A program made the position numbers and the translations under genes. From NCBI GenBank assembly GCA_033439685.1, contig JAUEDM010000005.1:2480001-2544000 (forward strand): a stretch of DNA of 64,000 bases. The letters are read 5' to 3'. Numbering within the stretch: the stretch's first letter is position 1; every line of letters starts with the position of its first letter. Below the pieces are notes generated by a model that saw only the letters and a list, made by a program, of their open reading frames with translations, made no database searches and was not told the origin of the DNA. This document shows positions 1 through 10,183 of the stretch, in pieces. The stretch is from Apodospora peruviana (lineage: Eukaryota > Ascomycota > Sordariomycetes > Sordariales > Lasiosphaeriaceae).

Positions 1-852
1 CGCTCCGTAACGGAGGAAATGGGGATGTGTAGTTCCGCTATCATTGAGGCCAGGGTTTCCTTTTCTCTAGGTGGTAAATCACTCACTGTTTATTGGTCAT
101 GGGCATGGAGTTAAGGCGTCTAGGCTAGACCGGTAGGAGGGGGTGGGAATACAACGTGCCTGTTTTCTTCTTATAGGCAAACGTGTTCTTATTCGCAATA
201 ATATACCCGTTACCTGGTACCTCTAGCGCTTTGTGCTAGATGTGTTCTTGTTTTCAGTAATATACAATGCGCTTAGAACGAGGTGCGTATGGCTAGTTCT
301 TGCCAAATGAACGATGATCCGCTTGCCATTTCCATGCTTATTCTATAACTACGCATGCCTCCATGTTTACACTATCCTAGCCGGTTCCATCGTTATCGGG
401 CTGGCCGCTGTTTGGAAATCCACCACTTGAAATCCTCCGCTCCCGCGACGTTGGTGCTTCCTTGATATTTACCACACCCTCCGACGCCACGAGAAAGAGG
501 GGAAGCCAATCGTTCATCTCTGGATCGCGTAAAAGAGGGCACTGCGGCTGGTCGTCGAGATCTGGTCGTCGCCGTTCAGGATACCAGCCACGTTAATCTT
601 CTCCTTACTCACTAGCTATTTATACAGGCTTAACTCGTCTTAAGAGAGGTAAATATGTTATTATAATTCTCTCGACGTGTGCGTATATAGTGGTTGCATC
701 TAAAAAGTCGAATATAAAATGCGACGTGATGCTGGGGAGGTGTGTCTCCTTTAACTCGCCATTCTGATCTAGTAGCGTCCCAGAACTATCTTCCAAGACA
801 TGCGCAGGCAGCTAGGCCGTTTCCCCTGGTTTACAGCCTATCCACTACTACG
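1..852. other. Gene-free left edge
   Basis: I see no coding frame, RNA gene or clear repeat structure here. The composition is mixed and locally AT-rich around 640-720. It may be old repeat sequence, as the next several kilobases are. Confidence 0.4.
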
Positions 853-1437
853 TTAGAATAGACTCGAACGCCATGGCGTTGTGGTTCGGTAGGGCCTCCG
901 ATGATGTGGAGGAGCTTGGTCCTGGCCTAGTTCATGACCAACAGACGAAGCTGACTTGCTTTTCTTAACAAGCTGGTGGCCTTGAACCCCAATCTCCTTT
1001 CCACCCTTCCGGCCTCCCTGGACTTGATCTTCCATCTCTGGATTAATTAACGTTGGATCTCCCCGCATTGGAATACATAAACACACAGGACGTTGTCCAA
1101 GTGCATGTGGACGTCGGATCGGCGGCAGGGTATCAATCTGGGTCAGCCAAGCCTTCGTAATTGGCTTCAACGTCACTGAAAAATAAAAATATCTCTCGGT
1201 AATTGCTAGCGAGATGTAACCCATAACCTCCAGATTGGCCAGCCCCATCCCGCGGAAAAATGGCCATGCTGGCCTCATCCGCCGCGGGCTGCTCGAGTCA
1301 ATGCTGATGGGAATTCCGGGGTAACTCACACCAACATTCCCCGGTATACATGTAGATGACGCCAAAGGACAGAGATCAATATTTGCCCACCCGGGGTGTG
1401 TGACACAGATTGGTGCTGAGTGGATGCACAATGTCAA
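853..1437 (-). CDS. Unidentified open frame, 194 codons
   Basis: An open frame of 194 codons on the minus strand. It has no motif, signal peptide or membrane segment that I recognise, and its second half is basic and polar. No splice signals around it build a longer model. It lies in a repeat-rich, gene-poor stretch, so a chance frame or an old gene remnant is as likely as a gene. I would not assign a function. Confidence 0.15.
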   Translation of the reverse strand: MTLCIHSAPICVTHPGWANIDLCPLASSTCIPGNVGVSYPGIPISIDSSSPRRMRPAWPFFRGMGLANLEVMGYISLAITERYFYFSVTLKPITKAWLTQIDTLPPIRRPHALGQRPVCLCIPMRGDPTLINPEMEDQVQGGRKGGKEIGVQGHQLVKKSKSASSVGHELGQDQAPPHHRRPYRTTTPWRSSLF

Positions 1438-1946
1438 AGCGGAATCGATAGTGACCTAAAAGGAGATTCTGTGGGTGCGTTCCGGGGATGTGATAGTGAT
1501 CGACGTGTTCTCTTTCTCTTGCGGGGAAACCGGCCGCGTTATATGACCGGGGGCGCAGCAAATATATCTGTCCGTAAGCCGTCCCCAGCTCGGCGCTATG
1601 CATCTGCACGACTTATTTACACGTGTCTCTCGGAGACTAAGATGGGTAGATAGGTACATATCTGAACTGCGGGAAACCCAATCAATTTGATCTTGGACCT
1701 ATTTTCTGCTTGTTTGGTAGCTGTTTTCTTCAACCAAAATATCCCATGCTCGTCAACGGTACTTGACACGACTCATCGCCCCAGCGGTTTTGTACTGGGT
1801 GGTCGTGGTCCCTGCAACATCTTCGACTGCCCGTCTTCTCCCTGGTGCCAATGCATCAAGAGAGCATCGCCGAGTGACGCGCAGAGTATCTTTCCACGGC
1901 TGCCCTAGTCGCTACTCGAGCAGCTTCTCCTTCAACCCGATTCTCT

Positions 1947-2416
1947 TTGATGTTGGACAGGGACCACTCCTCGATGACGGTCAACATCACTGCCGCACTT
2001 TCCGGGGACGAGAACGAGATGCTCAACGGCATCTGGATTGGCCTGTTGAGTGTCGAGGCCTTGATGGTTGTCGGTGTCGCTGTCCGAGGGCTCGTCAAGG
2101 CCATCACTGCGTCGAGGTCGAGCCAGCAGCAGCCACTTTAGGGGCTTGAGGATTTATTTGCCTGAGACAGGAACTGTCAGCATCGGATGGAAGGACAAGA
2201 CCGCATGAGGAATGGGGTACTGGGAGCTACCGTCTATGTAGTATGTACCAAACAGACGGGAGATAAGCGCTGTTCATCTTGTCCAGCTGACAGATCAACG
2301 AGGACGAGGCTGCGAGGTTGGATGAAGTTATCTGTGCCTTCGATCTGGAACAGTTGGAACGACAAGAGACCAATTTGGACGAGGTGGTCACTGCCTTGCC
2401 AGTAAGACAGCCCTAG
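1947..2416 (+). CDS. Possible small two-exon gene with one membrane segment
   Basis: An open frame at 1947-2141 encodes about 64 residues with a likely membrane helix (WIGLLSVEALMVVGVAV) after an Asn- and acid-containing start. Further on, a branch point and acceptor (GCTGACAG, ending at 2293) lead into an acidic, helix-forming stretch (INEDEAARLDEV...) that runs to a stop at 2414-2416, or to a donor GTAAGA at 2402. I could not find a donor joining the two pieces in phase, so the model is tentative. It may be a remnant of a larger gene. Function unknown. Confidence 0.2.
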
Positions 2417-3369
2417 CCTATAGATTTTGTTGAGACCAAAACACCACACAAACAACAAAAGAATTGCATCTTCATGCCACCCAAATCACTCCCGGGCGCT
2501 CTTCCAGGTGCCATATCCGGTTGATCTGCAAATATTTTGCCATACGTCTCTCCATCCTTCCTTTGCACAAGCATCTCTGGGCACACTCATCATACAAAAA
2601 ATACTCGAAAATCAGTCCTGAAGCAGCACCCACCGGCCATCACATTTTCCACACCGACAGATTCGACTGCCCAGACCCCGCCTACCAATAAAGTTGAAAA
2701 CCCGATCGACCTGATAATATATCTGACAGGGTGTTCTTTATACTTCCACACACCAGAGGGCTAGAGGGAGCCTTCCTCTCCAGACATGGGACCTACACAG
2801 CCTGGAGAGCAACCTGCTCAACAAACTCTCGATCAGAGAGTAGCCACTAGATTGCAAATCTGCTTTCGCTGGCTCTGTAATATCGTTTCTTGGGGAAATT
2901 TCCTCCGAATTTGGCCGCGTCCAAGGCGTCTTTTTAACAACACTAAACCCACCCTCAGCCGGCCACATATCCCTGTTGTCTTTTGCCTCACTACACCTTA
3001 GCATTGACGCCAATAGTTTTATTTCCTGAAAATAAATTCAAGATTCTTTTCACAACCGTCACTCATTTCCTCCCTCCTATTGCCACCCATTTCCGCCGTC
3101 CTATTGCCACCATATTCAATTCTATGGCTAATATACACACATACACAATTTATTAACGCCCGGCAGCCTAAGCCGAAAGAGCAGCTATACTAATATACAT
3201 GTACATTTCTCAAGCTATTACTTGCTCTCCTGAAGCCCGTACACCTTTTCCCTTTCTCATTTCTGTTCATTCGTGTGCTATTCCTTTCGTGGTTCTTGTG
3301 GGTTAGTGATGTTAGCAGCCTGGCTTGAAGTCGATTCTCTAAGTGTTTAGCGTCCTATCTTCAGCGGCT

Positions 3370-4474
3370 AAAGCGGCGTCTGCTGTTTAGGGTACGAGGT
3401 AGTTGGTGTGAATTGTGCCGAATGAGGGGATGGTATTGTCATTTATCGTTAGTTGGTCGTATCGGGTCAGCCTGTCGCTATCGCATACCGTATCGTTGCT
3501 CGAATAGCTCTTATATTCGGCGTCTATTTGTCATTATCCGATGGTGATTTTCCCCCTAGATAGAAGGAAACGTTGCTCCGAAGGGTGCCCGTATACTGTA
3601 GCATCTTTGTGCGATACAAAGTCCACTTTGTGCATCAGAAGAGGAAATGTTCTATGGTTTCTGTGGCTTGTCCGTATGTGTATTGATATTGCTGTAATTT
3701 GGAATAGATAGGAATTGTCACGGCCAGCGGTTCAAGGCGTGATAGCTGTTCAATTGGCTCTACGAACGAAGATTCAACTCTAAAGAGGAGAGAAGAAAAA
3801 GACAGAAAGGAGCGCGTCTCCGACGCGCTTCTCATAAAGGTCCTCCAGGGTTGTTAGGGTTATCGCACCTAACCCACCTCTGTGGTAGTCAGCTTGTCAC
3901 AGGAATTTAGTATTGCCATTCCCGTCCTGAGCTGGGCAAGTATGCTCGCTTCCTTCTACGACAATTGGTCGTAAATCTCTTTGGTGTGTTTTCCTGGTAG
4001 TGTTGCGTTAGCTCTCTTAGAGTGTTTTCCGACTTTTCTGGTAGGAACCTCTTAGTCCTTAGTTTCCACCGCACGTTGTCAGAGAGTTGTGGATCTAGCT
4101 CTGGGGATCTGTGTCTGTGGGATAGCGTCCTGTTTGGTTGCCTCTTTCGCTCTTCTCTTGGCCAGTGCTATAAGGTCATTCTCTTTAGTTACTGGGCATC
4201 ATAGGATTTTATGCTATTTCCGTCTCTCCGCAGTGTTTTGATGCATTTATAGATCAGACGGGGATGCTCTTGTCCAGAATATTGCCGAGGCTTCTTTAAT
4301 GTGAGCATCGCCGCTTTGTTTCTAGTCAGCAGCACAATGTTGCGAAACCTCAACTTCGGTAGTGAGCCCAGTGCCCGAGCCATCGCCGCCAGCTCCTTGT
4401 AATACGGGTTCTGTTCAGATCTGGCGCTAAGCGTGAGGGAGAAGGTTTTAATCTTGGGTTCTCTACGCGTCCAC
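3370..4474 (-). pseudogene. LINE RNase H domain and C-terminal tail (fragment)
   Basis: The minus-strand frame from 4470 to 4189 reads as the RNase H region (EPKIKTFSLTLSARSEQ, then ELAAMARALGSLPKLRFRNI, then LTRNKAAMLTLKKPRQ). It breaks at 4189. The element resumes at about 3730-3635 with GQATETIEHFLF, the conserved tail where other copies have a Cys-containing CGQA...VEHFLFRC motif, and continues to about 3370 with LGGKSPSDNDK-like text interrupted by stops. The Cys of the tail is lost (YTYGQA). This piece is the continuation of the fragment beyond the hAT element. Confidence 0.75.
4467..4474. repeat. Left copy of the hAT target-site duplication
   Basis: GCGTCCAC directly abuts the left terminal repeat. 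The right copy at 6682-6689 is GCATCGAC: 6 of 8 bases match. Read on the minus strand both copies encode the same Val-Asp of the LINE frame, which supports their origin from one target. Confidence 0.65.
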
Positions 4475-4485
4475 CAGGGTTGGAA
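4475..4485 (+). repeat. hAT left terminal inverted repeat
   Basis: CAGGGTTGGAA. It pairs with the right end with a single G/A difference at the fourth base. CAG at the outer end is common for hAT elements. Confidence 0.8.
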
Positions 4486-4487
4486 GT

Positions 4488-4660
4488 CGATCGACTGATC
4501 AATTTGATTGATTCGATCAGACGATTCGATTTCGATTTCGATTCCGATCGTATCGATCCCAGCTGTCGGTCGATCGATATCGATCGATTGGAAGCACCGC
4601 TTGATCGATATCGTATCGACTCAACATTCAATCAATCGATTTGATCGCCGATCGCCACGT
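4488..4660. repeat. hAT left subterminal repeats (GATCGAT-rich)
   Basis: Many overlapping copies of GATCGAT, GATTCGAT and GATCGATATCGATCG occur within about 170 bp. Comparable repeats lie inside the right end. In hAT elements such subterminal repeats are usual binding sites of the transposase's BED zinc finger; that role here is inferred. Confidence 0.7.
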
Positions 4661-5161
4661 ACATCGGTGGTATCAAGGGTTGATAGGGTAGTACGTGTCG
4701 GTGCTTTCGCTGGACGCGTCTGCCAAAACATCTTTGTAAAGGTGTTAGAGGGAGACTAATCCCTCATGATCCTTGCATCACAGCTATTGCTCTGTGGGGT
4801 AAGACCCACTAGATACAATGTTCCAGCTCTCATCGTCTTCTAGATCCTTCCACCAGATCATGTATATAGATGCCTGTGGTAAACACTGTCAGAAGCGATG
4901 CACATTGGATTCGTTGATTTTAAGAGAATTTACTCTATCTGACAGACACCACAAACATAGAGTTAGAGTTAGAAATGATCAACGAGAAACTTCTTCACAC
5001 TGGTTTGGTGCAATCTCTCCCAACATAAGCCATCAGGTAGCCGTAAGCAGCCACACGCGACAGCGACGCGCTACAACGGGATATGACGCGAAGAAAAGGA
5101 ACCGAGCGGCCAATTCGAATTCGACTTGGCCTCTGCACTATTTGTAGCCTGTCCAACCACT

Positions 5162-6266
5162 ATGGACCCGTTTGATGAAGAGATAGAGGATGACTTCTCA
5201 GCGGCGTTGCCTTCCGAGCCACCAACCAGTTCAGCCTCAACAAGATATGCACCCAGCAGGTTTCCAGATTACAGTGTTTGGACGACTAATAAATTTGAGC
5301 GGTTCCCCGGCTTCACGATATGTCACGACCCTTCTCGAGACCGGACATGGTGGTGGCAATTCGGATTCAGAATGAAGGACAACAGGCCACAGCCCAACAA
5401 GATTGTAAGGATCTGTGAGAAAGGTCTCCTCCGTAACAAGCCGAAGACTACACATTACGTCTTCATCGCTTCAACCGGCGGAAGCATTGTCCGACATCTG
5501 AAAAAAGAGCACAAGGTCCCGGTTCGTAGCATTTATCTCTCCGTGCCTCTCCCCTAGTCATTCCAACCTCCAACTAACTTATCAGGCACCTCCTGGACAA
5601 TGTGTAGGCCCAGTCGCTGGCAGTGGAGGCACAGAACGGAATCTACTTGATATGCTTCGCGCCGACCCAACAAACCCTCGCGATCAATCCATTATCGGCA
5701 ATTTTCATATGTTATTCTATTCGAAGATGAATCAGCTGCTCCTGCTCGACTGGCTTACATACCATAACCTTCCCTTCAATCTCGTCAACTCTGAACGCTT
5801 CAGGCGAATCCTTCTCTACAACAACCCGTCTCTTCAGGAAGGGCAGATACCAACCGGGAAGACGTATAAGAGAAGTTTAACGAAAGTCTGGGAAGAGAAA
5901 TACGCGAGCATGGCTCATGAGGTAGCCTGTGATAGCGTTTTAGCAGCTGGGACTAACAGTGCTCTGGACTATATTGAGCGCCGACTTGCATTCAGTCGGT
6001 CACTAACTTGCCCAGACTCTCAAGGGCGACAAAATAGACGACCAAAGCAGTCAGCTGCGTTACCAGCACAAGATGAACTTGATCAGTATTTATCAGAGCC
6101 ACCGGTAGATAACGTTGCATACAAGGCTGACCCAATTGCTTGGTGGAGGGACGTCGGCGCTTTGCGCTTTCCTAGGCTGTCTTATATGGCTGTTGACTCC
6201 CTTACTATCGCATCGTCTTTGGCAGAAACGGAGAGAGAGATTTCAGCAGTTGCGGGAGGATGGTAA
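5162..6266 (+). CDS. Truncated hAT transposase (BED-like finger plus dimerisation domain)
   Basis: Exons 5162-5521 and 5586-6266 join in frame across a 64-bp intron (donor GTTCGT, acceptor ending TTATCAG) to give 346 residues. The N-terminal part resembles a BED zinc finger: tryptophans, one Cys (ICEKG, where a second Cys would be expected), then TTHYVFIASTG and RHLKKEH. A helical segment follows (YSKMNQLLLLDWLTYHNLPF). The C-terminus has the hAT dimerisation signature (WWRDV...FPRLSYMAVDSLTI..SLAETEREIS). The RNase H fold with its DDE residues, which should lie between them (after about residue 230), is absent, yet the frame is open. The product could bind ends and dimerise but should not cut DNA. 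It may be a repressor or simply decaying. Confidence 0.75.
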
Positions 6267-6554
6267 CGCCACTCAGATCCCGCCTACGATGCCATATTGT
6301 GGCCATGGCTCAATGCCTTCGTTTCTGGAGTAGAGCTGGCATTTATAAGCCAGCTCTTCCTCTTGGTCTCCTTGAAGGGGACAATTGGAGGCAAGTCCTT
6401 CGACTGGTAGGCAGGATCACCGTGGATGAAGACAATGGGGGCTAGTGAAGAAGAGTAAAAGATATGGAGTGGACTTTTCTCCAAAGGGAAAGTGACTACT
6501 ACAGTGAGTTTGTATATATTTTATGATTATGTGATTTCCCGTGTGACAACTATT

Positions 6555-6668
6555 GTTTGATCGAATTGATCGTCGATCGGTTCGACTTCGAATAGTTGAT
6601 CGATCGATTAATAGTGACGATCGATATAATTCGATCGATCATGGCTCGGAAATCGATCGATACGATCA
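6555..6668. repeat. hAT right subterminal repeats (GATCGAT-rich)
   Basis: A second cluster of GATCGAT/GATCGATTAAT-type repeats close to the right terminal repeat, mirroring the left cluster. Confidence 0.7.
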
Positions 6669-6670
6669 AT

Positions 6671-6681
6671 TTCCAACTCTG
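6671..6681 (-). repeat. hAT right terminal inverted repeat
   Basis: TTCCAACTCTG, the inverted counterpart of the left end. It is followed directly by the right target copy GCATCGAC (6682-6689). Confidence 0.8.
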
Positions 6682-7407
6682 GCATCGACGTTCTGTATCT
6701 GAATTGCTCCGCCAATCCCTACTAGTTCGTTCCTCGCCGAGCTGCTTACGGCGATGCGCATTGCCTAATCCTCATCCGCCTATCTGTTCGCTGTTTCTTG
6801 AGCAATGGTCTTTACCCGCTTCTCCCCCGGTGCTAGGGTAAATGGGTTGATAATTTCCAACATTTCTATCTCTATCTCCTTGAGAGTATCTACCACCTTG
6901 TAGAGTGGCGAGCAGTGCTGTCTCCTGAACTTTCGCATTCGAGATGTGTTTCTGCAAAGCGGATTAGTATCCGGAAGCATGTGGATGTCTGTTCACATCT
7001 TTACAGCTCGTCTCCAGAAGCGGTCTTGCGTTGGCGTGATATGGGCCTCTGCTTCCGCCACGCTTGTTGCTACTGTAAGGAATGTCCCTACGACGGCCTG
7101 CGCCCCTATCTTTTGGATTCTGTTGATGGGACCCACGAGTTTGTCCTTGTACGCATGCATCCAGACAGTGGAGGCGTAGTCTACTACCGGCGTGACTGTA
7201 GATGGAAACAGCTGTCGCGCTGTCGATGGAGATAAGCCTCTAGGCCGTCTCAGCTCTATTACAGCCCTAAGACCTTTGGAGGCAGCCTTCGCGATGTGTT
7301 CCTTGTATTTGAGCTTGGCATCCATGATGGCCCGGAGAATCTTAGCATGGTCTTTGAGCGTGATAGTTCGTTCTTTAATCGTGAACGGTTCGGAATCGCT
7401 CAGCTAA
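6682..7407 (-). pseudogene. LINE reverse transcriptase C-terminal part (fragment)
   Basis: The minus strand from 7407 reads FTIKERTITLKDHAKILR, then MDAKLKYKEHIAKAASKG, LSPSTARQLFPSTVTPVVDY, ASTVWMHAYKDKLVGPINR and AQAVVGTFLTVATSVAEAEA. It shifts frame near 6990 to LPDTNPLCRNTSRMRKFRRQ and ends with VGIGGAIQIQNVDA at the hAT junction. These are typical phrases of the region between the fingers/palm of fungal Tad1-like reverse transcriptases and RNase H. At least one frameshift and several stops are present. Confidence 0.8.
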
Positions 7408-7410
7408 TAT

Positions 7411-8674
7411 ACAGTCACTAGCGAAATCGCCTTCCCTTTTTTACTTATTGTTCAATTCTCTAGTTGCCCAATTTTGCACCTCTTGGCGCTCACACCGTGC
7501 TAGCCACCACCGTTAAATGCCACTCTAAGAGTGGCTTGGAGCATCCCTCCACGCTGACTAGTATGAACAGCCTCGCTTTCATCTGGGAAGGCCAAGGCCG
7601 TTACCCATATGGTAATTACGAGAATCGGATTAAGTGTGGTACGACCTATTGTACGCGGACGCGATCTTTCGGTTCTCTTCCCCTCCGCTACCACTCCGAC
7701 TTAGCGCAGTGCGAGATCCTCCCGCCCGGCTCCCGCTATACGAATGCGTGGAACTTCAGGGTTGAAATATTCGTTCCCTTCAGCCAGCCTGACTTGTTCT
7801 TAATCTTTATCAACACCTTAGTACCGAAGACGGATAGAGCTTTGGTATCCCATGCTTGTGCTTTCGTCTAAAGAGGATGGCGGAGTTGCGCTATTTTAGT
7901 CCTTAGTTTCTAAAGTTTGTCCGACGATGTGCAGCGTTGTGAGTTGCAGTCGGACCTTGAGGTGATGGCCAAATCCTGAGGTTTCTCAACCGTGAATTTA
8001 TTCAAGGCCCAAAAGTCGTTGATTCAGCCACCGGAATCTTGGTCATTCTCCCTGATGACTGGGAATCTGTTCGGCAGAGCGCCTTAGCTGCGCACAACAC
8101 CCCTACGCGTTCGAATCCTGTTAACGAATCTCCGACGCCGCCGCGGCCAGCGGGTCCTGGTGCTGTCGTCAGCAGAGATCCGTTCTTGTCACCGAGCCGT
8201 GGGAAGAAGCGACCTCCGCCGGGGAGCGCCGCGTCCCCAACACCGGGCACTACCAAGTATTCACATCGAGAGACGACTGAACCACTGGCCTCCGCTGGAG
8301 GAGAGCAAACATCGTGGGACACTACGACGACTAATATGGACCTAATGGCAGTGCTGAGCTCGAGTGCTTCTTCTTCCTTCCAAGCCTGTCGATTCTACTA
8401 ACCGCCCATCTAGGCAGTGATGTTACGGAACATGGCTCAGATGAGGAGCAGTTGCTGGACGATCAACTTGCTTCCACCAGTGCTAACCCAATACGGAAGA
8501 GGAAGAGGCCAGGCTATCCTGGGTCGGGTAGAAACAAGAGGACCACAGCAGGGAAAAGGGAAGCACAACTGTACGACTAGATACCCTTCTACAAATGTTG
8601 ACATCAGGTATGCGAGAACATCCTCCTGGCTAAGCCGAGACTTGGATTCAGGGATCTCATCGTGTTTAGCAACA
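7411..8674. other. Degenerate sequence between the LINE and the HeLo gene
   Basis: Open frames occur (7464-7871 and 8039-8401 on plus), but none carries a domain that I recognise. The first 100 bp may be RIP-damaged LINE. The 8039-8401 frame is rich in Pro, Ser and Thr. I cannot support a gene. Confidence 0.35.
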
Positions 8675-9526
8675 TCATCTGTGGTTGACAGTCTGGTGAA
8701 CCTGCCCCGCATTCTTTCCTTGCGGCGCAACCTGCCCACCGCTCATTTCGAAATTATAGGTTTCACTCTGCACCAATGTGGATTGGCTGTCAGTTCCTTC
8801 ATGCTATCAAATTATTCTCACGGGTATACAGAAAAGAAATGAATGGCTCACCGCCGGGTTCAGCAGTTGACTGAGTACTGGAGCCAACATGTCGTCTTGG
8901 TTGACAATCGCAGCCTGCAACTGTCGTAAAGACCCAGTGAAGGCGGCCATTTCCTCGTCGCGCAGTTGCCCCTGCTTGTCCTTGGTGGCCGGGAACAGCT
9001 CGACCAATTCGCCCGTCAACTTCGTCACATTATCGAGCATCTCCTTAAAGTGCCCACGGTCGTACAGTGCCCACTTGGCCTTCTTCTTCTTGGGCAGGCC
9101 GTTCTGCCTCCTGCGCACCAAGTTCCGCCCGATCTCGAGGAGAGAAAGATCTGAGTACCCCAGGTCGTTTTCCGGATCGTAAACCTTGAGAGACCTGTCA
9201 TCGGGCTTCTTACCTTTGGCGTACTCGGCCGACTTGTCCTTGGCGCATTGCAGCTCGTCCAAGATGCAGCTCAGCATTTTCTGGGCGGGCTCGATGTTTT
9301 CCTCGCAGAGGAGTGTGCCGCGCAGCGACCGCGTCTCGCTGTCGATGTCGCTGAGCCCAATGGACTTGCCCCAGCGTGAGAGTCGCAGCTGGGCATTGCT
9401 CAGTTGTAGCGCGCTCACCTGGAATTCGGCGCCGAAGTTACGCCCGAACTGGATATACTCGAAGTCATCGACAACCGCATTGAAGAGCCCAGCAAGGCCG
9501 ATGACGAGTCCAACTGCCTCGGCCAT
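8675..9526 (-). CDS. HeLo-domain protein, HET-S-like cell-death effector
   Basis: Exons 9526-8852 and 8767-8675 join across an 84-bp intron with a textbook donor (GTGAGC), branch point (AACTGAC) and acceptor (GTGCAG), giving 255 residues. I chose the Met of MAEAVGLVIG because it puts the hydrophobic HeLo N-terminus first. Residues 1-225 read as a HeLo domain: a membrane-competent start (GLVIGLAGLFNAVVDDFEYI), then FGRNFGAEFQ and LRLSRWGKSIGLSD. In this family the domain forms membrane pores when an attached amyloid motif is templated. Exon 2 adds a 30-residue tail rich in Gly, Gln and Asn (NFEMSGGQV, QGKNAGQVHQT), shorter than the prion domain of HET-S. The neighbour is a divergent NLR. If the intron is retained, the tail is replaced by about 15 unrelated residues. 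HeLo assignment is strong; the amyloid role is inferred. Confidence 0.8.
8687..8755 (-). other. Candidate amyloid-signalling motif at the HeLo C-terminus
   Basis: Codons N through V of exon 2, about 23 residues, with Gly, Asn, Gln, a few aliphatics and few charges. Aligned without gaps to the candidate motif at 10196-10264 it shares N, Q, G, G, V, H at six positions plus F/Y, V/I and A/S. Short matched motifs of this kind link fungal NLRs to their effectors. The match is by eye only. Confidence 0.45.
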
Positions 9527-10183
9527 GGCCAAGTGTTTAAGCTGGCAAGAGTTGTACTGGGAGGAAACAAGAGACGATGCCAGGAAAGGCAACGAAGCAG
9601 ATGTTGCCAAGCTAGGGACTAATTTTGCTCGTAACACTTGTCCAAATACGGTGTCCAGCTGTACTGAAATTTTATGTATAGGTTAAATGAGGACGACTTG
9701 AGCAGACGCTGTAGAGGTTTCTAGCGTCTGCACTGACGTTGAAAATCCCTGACCGTCTCTGGGGGTTTCTGGATGCCCAACTGATGCCCAATTATATGGG
9801 CGGCAAGCGCACTCCAGAGCAGCCTTTCCGATCCAGGCGCACTCCAACAACGAGTGCATGACGAGCATGCAGCATAATCCAATCAGTCGAACAAGTTGGA
9901 AACCACATCGTAATGCCACCAATAATTCGATTTTAAGGCCGTGATAAGTAAATTGTGCATCATCGCCGAATGAGTTCAGCCCGATATCCTGCAGCCATCG
10001 GGCGAATGACCATAGCTGTATGGTGCCACTGCATAATATAAGAATGGGGCAGGCGCCTCTGGTGCGCGAGATCAAAATTTAAACAGGCATATTCGAATAT
10101 GACATTCGTGAAGTTATCAACGCAACTGTGGCCACTTTGATACGGACAAACAAAACTCAGACGGCGTGACTGGCAGATTCAAA
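9527..10183. promoter_or_regulatory. Shared intergenic region of the divergent HeLo and NLR genes
   Basis: The 657 bp between the two start codons must hold both promoters. An open frame on minus (9683-10075) has no recognisable content and is likely chance. I cannot place a TATA box or defined operator. Confidence 0.4.

Larger units (their letters stand above)
4475..6681 (+). mobile_element. hAT transposon, 2207 bp, internally deleted
   Basis: The element is bounded by inverted repeats CAGGGTTGGAA (4475-4485) and TTCCAACTCTG (6671-6681), which match at 10 of 11 positions once inverted. Both ends carry dense GATCGAT-type subterminal repeats, and an imperfect 8-bp duplication flanks it, as expected for hAT elements. 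It sits inside a LINE copy whose protein reading continues on both sides. It encodes a spliced 346-residue protein with hAT end domains but without the catalytic core. It is therefore probably a non-autonomous derivative that would need a transposase from elsewhere. Confidence 0.85.
3000..7410 (-). mobile_element. Degenerate Tad1-like LINE, 3' half, split by a hAT insertion
   Basis: Read on the minus strand, 7407-6682 and 4474-3370 are consecutive parts of a non-LTR retrotransposon polyprotein: the end of the reverse transcriptase, the linker, the RNase H domain and a conserved tail. The text between them (4475-6681) is a separate hAT element. The 3' untranslated part appears to run to about 3000. 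Stops and frameshifts are frequent, so the copy is dead. I cannot recognise the 5' half of the element above about 7410, which suggests 5' truncation or heavy decay. Assignment to the Tad1 group rests on recognising typical fungal LINE phrases, not on a search. Confidence 0.8.
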
